Shown here: one piece after another, positions 6,503 through 7,654 of the stretch
How the letters are laid out: every line of letters begins with the position of its first letter
Position numbering within the stretch: position 1 is the first letter of the stretch
Assembly (NCBI GenBank): GCA_039815505.1
Contig: JBCBZE010000163.1
Span: forward strand, 1-7,654
Source: CANLWN01 sp039815505
Lineage (GTDB): Bacteria; Bacteroidota; Bacteroidia; Flavobacteriales; Flavobacteriaceae
Direction: 5' to 3'
Length of the DNA: 7,654 nucleotides
Notes under the pieces: model-generated
Told to the model about the DNA's origin: nothing
Seen by the model: only the letters and a program-made list of their open reading frames with translations
Databases searched by the model: none
Program-made: the position numbers and the translations under genes

Positions 6503-6579
6503 CATATATTTTTTATTCCGCTCGTAGCGTATTACAATAAATTTAACCATATTAAGCGTGTGCAAACACCATTATTGAT

Positions 6580-7654
6580 ATGAAAATGAAAGCATTTTAT
6601 TTTATACCGTTTTTGATATTGGCTTGCTCATTAGCATCTTTCGTCAAAAATAATACCGAAAATGGCAATAGTGATAAATTTATTGTTGTTCTGGATGCAG
6701 GACATGGAGGTCATGATCCGGGAAATCTTGGAAATGGTTATCTGGAGAAGAACATTGCATTGAACATAGTGTTAAAAGTGGGCGAGATTTTAGAAAAGAA
6801 TCCAGATATAGAAGTCATATATACCCGAAAAGACGACACTTTTGTGGATTTGTATGTTAGGGGCGAAATAGCAAATAAGGCCAATGCGGACCTTTTTGTA
6901 TCCGTACATTGCGATTCCCATACCTCGAATGCCAATGGAGCCGGTACCTTTGTTTTGGGGTTGCATGCCAATAAACAGAATTTTGAAATTGCGAAAAAAG
7001 AGAACTCGGTAATTTATTTGGAAGATAATTATCAAAGTAGATATGCGGATTACGATATAAATTCACCAGAATCGGTTATAGGCCTTACCATCATGCAAGA
7101 AGAGTTTTTGGATCAAAGTATTATGTTGGCCAAAATAATGCAGGATAAATTTTCAAATGAGTTAAAAAGAAATGATAGAAAAGTGAAACAAGCGGGGTTT
7201 ATTGTGCTTCACCAGACATTTATGCCCAGTGTGTTGGTTGAAACAGGTTTTCTTACCAATAAGTCAGAGGGTTCATACCTAAATTCAAAGTCCGGACAAT
7301 CACAAATGGGAAAGGCCATTGCAGATGCCATATTGAGTTATAGGAATAGCATAAAGACAGATGATGTTGCCAAAGCTGCAATAGAAACGCCCGAAGTAAA
7401 AGCGGTATCCAGCCCAGAGACGGATACGGCTAAGGAGTTGGCGGCACAACAAAAAATAGAGAAAGAGGAGGCTGCAAGGAAATTGGCCGAAGCCCAAGAA
7501 GCGGAGAAAAAGGAGATTGCCGCCAGGGAATTGGCAGCACAACAGAAAAAACAAAAAGAAGAAGCGGCAAAAAAACTAGCGGCCCAAGAAGAGGCCGATA
7601 GAAAGGCGGAAGCGGCGATAGCGTTAGCGGCACAGCAGAAAATGAAGGATGAGG
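6580..7654 (+). CDS. N-acetylmuramoyl-L-alanine amidase (Amidase_3), partial, 3' end outside window
   Basis: Exported zinc enzyme that cuts the bond between N-acetylmuramic acid and L-alanine in peptidoglycan, used in cell separation and wall turnover. 358 codons are visible and the frame is still open at the window end. An N-terminal signal (MKMKAFYFIPFLILAC) is followed by the catalytic domain (~33-262): DAGHGGHDPG (39-48) with zinc ligand H42, E56 in LEKNIAL, SVHCDSH (108-114) with zinc ligand H110, and VETGFLTN (220-227) with catalytic E221. All key residues are present. From ~285 on there is an Ala/Glu/Lys/Gln-rich helical tail made of 31-residue repeats. Flavobacterial relatives may carry a further C-terminal domain, which cannot be seen here. 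ILAC (13-16) resembles a lipobox, though Leu at -2 is unusual; an ordinary signal peptidase site near SLAS is the alternative. A second ATG at 6586 is also possible as the start. The gene is divergent from lptD. Confidence 0.95.
   Translation, partial: MKMKAFYFIPFLILACSLASFVKNNTENGNSDKFIVVLDAGHGGHDPGNLGNGYLEKNIALNIVLKVGEILEKNPDIEVIYTRKDDTFVDLYVRGEIANKANADLFVSVHCDSHTSNANGAGTFVLGLHANKQNFEIAKKENSVIYLEDNYQSRYADYDINSPESVIGLTIMQEEFLDQSIMLAKIMQDKFSNELKRNDRKVKQAGFIVLHQTFMPSVLVETGFLTNKSEGSYLNSKSGQSQMGKAIADAILSYRNSIKTDDVAKAAIETPEVKAVSSPETDTAKELAAQQKIEKEEAARKLAEAQEAEKKEIAARELAAQQKKQKEEAAKKLAAQEEADRKAEAAIALAAQQKMKDE
7435..7654 (+). repeat. 93-base (31-residue) tandem repeat coding for the amidase helical tail
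   Basis: Inside the amidase gene, unit 1 (7435-7527, residues 286-316) and unit 2 (7528-7620, residues 317-347) are each 31 codons. A third unit starts at 7621 and is cut by the window end. Units 1 and 2 begin with ELAAQQK and unit 3 with ALAAQQK; KEEAA and KLA recur inside units 1 and 2. I count 20 of 31 identical residues between units 1 and 2. The leucines at 287, 302, 318, 333 and 349 alternate at 15 and 16 residues, showing a half-unit period. Codons differ between units, so the repeats are not recent copies. The sequence suits a long charged helix or coiled coil. Confidence 0.85.

Noticed and set aside
6558..6569. GTGT-GCAA-ACAC hairpin with a GNRA-type loop just before the amidase ATG.
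   Set aside because: Only four stem pairs; could arise by chance in any leader of this size.
3785..6583. Several plus-strand open frames opposite lptD, the last extending into the lptD-amidase gap (6209-6583).
   Set aside because: They are antisense to a well-supported LptD frame, lack ribosome sites and have unusual Ser/Leu-rich compositions typical of reverse-frame reads.
6738..7633. Overlapping minus-strand frames opposite the amidase, including Leu/Phe/Pro-rich ones at 7300-7633.
   Set aside because: They overlap each other and the complete amidase frame; the biased composition is the reverse reading of the Ala/Glu/Lys tail.
1..7654. Search for a mobile, defence, toxin-antitoxin, CRISPR or biosynthetic system.
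   Set aside because: All large frames are accounted for by recognisable housekeeping or envelope genes with short gaps; no terminal inverted repeats, tRNA, integrase, spaced direct repeats or unexplained gene cluster is visible.

Overview
The window reads as a housekeeping stretch of chromosome from a member of the Bacteroidota, most likely a marine-type Flavobacteriaceae. Three things suggest this. The protein sequences are of the flavobacterial type: a large LptD-like barrel, an amidase with an SVHCDSH motif, and a BadF-type sugar kinase. Several gene starts carry the Bacteroidota promoter box TAnnTTTG. Shine-Dalgarno sequences are mostly absent or weak. I see no mobile element, tRNA, rRNA, CRISPR array or defence-type cassette.

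Left part, plus strand. The window opens in the last 71 codons of a gene that looks like tamB (1-216). A 136-base gap follows (217-352), containing an AAACGTTT palindrome. Then come two adjacent glycolytic genes, ATP-dependent phosphofructokinase (pfkA, 353-1339) and NAD-type glyceraldehyde-3-phosphate dehydrogenase (gapA, 1364-2365). They are 24 bases apart, very likely one transcript, closed by a strong intrinsic terminator (2381-2430). A BadF/NAGK-type sugar kinase (2443-3294) starts almost directly after the terminator. Its -7 box begins at the last T of the terminator run, so its mRNA should be leaderless or nearly so.

Middle part, minus strand. lptD (6447-3742), the outer-membrane lipopolysaccharide translocon barrel, is followed after 45 bases by ridA (3696-3313), an enamine/imine deaminase. 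The two are probably co-transcribed. ridA converges on the sugar kinase gene with only 18 bases between the stops. lptD appears to start at TTG, supported by an AGGA ribosome site and a signal peptide.

Right part, plus strand. A periplasmic N-acetylmuramoyl-L-alanine amidase (6580 to beyond 7654) is divergent from lptD. It has a complete zinc site and then an Ala/Glu/Lys/Gln-rich helical tail built from a 31-residue tandem repeat, cut by the window end. Candidate promoters for lptD and the amidase interlock in the shared upstream region.

Functionally the window joins envelope construction (TamB-like protein, LptD, amidase) with central sugar metabolism (PfkA, GapA, sugar kinase) and metabolite-damage control (RidA). 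I found no convincing undescribed system. The points most worth a second look are the repeat tail of the amidase, the start and promoter arrangement between lptD and the amidase, the cysteine-free LptD with a G7 tract, and the leaderless kinase promoter.
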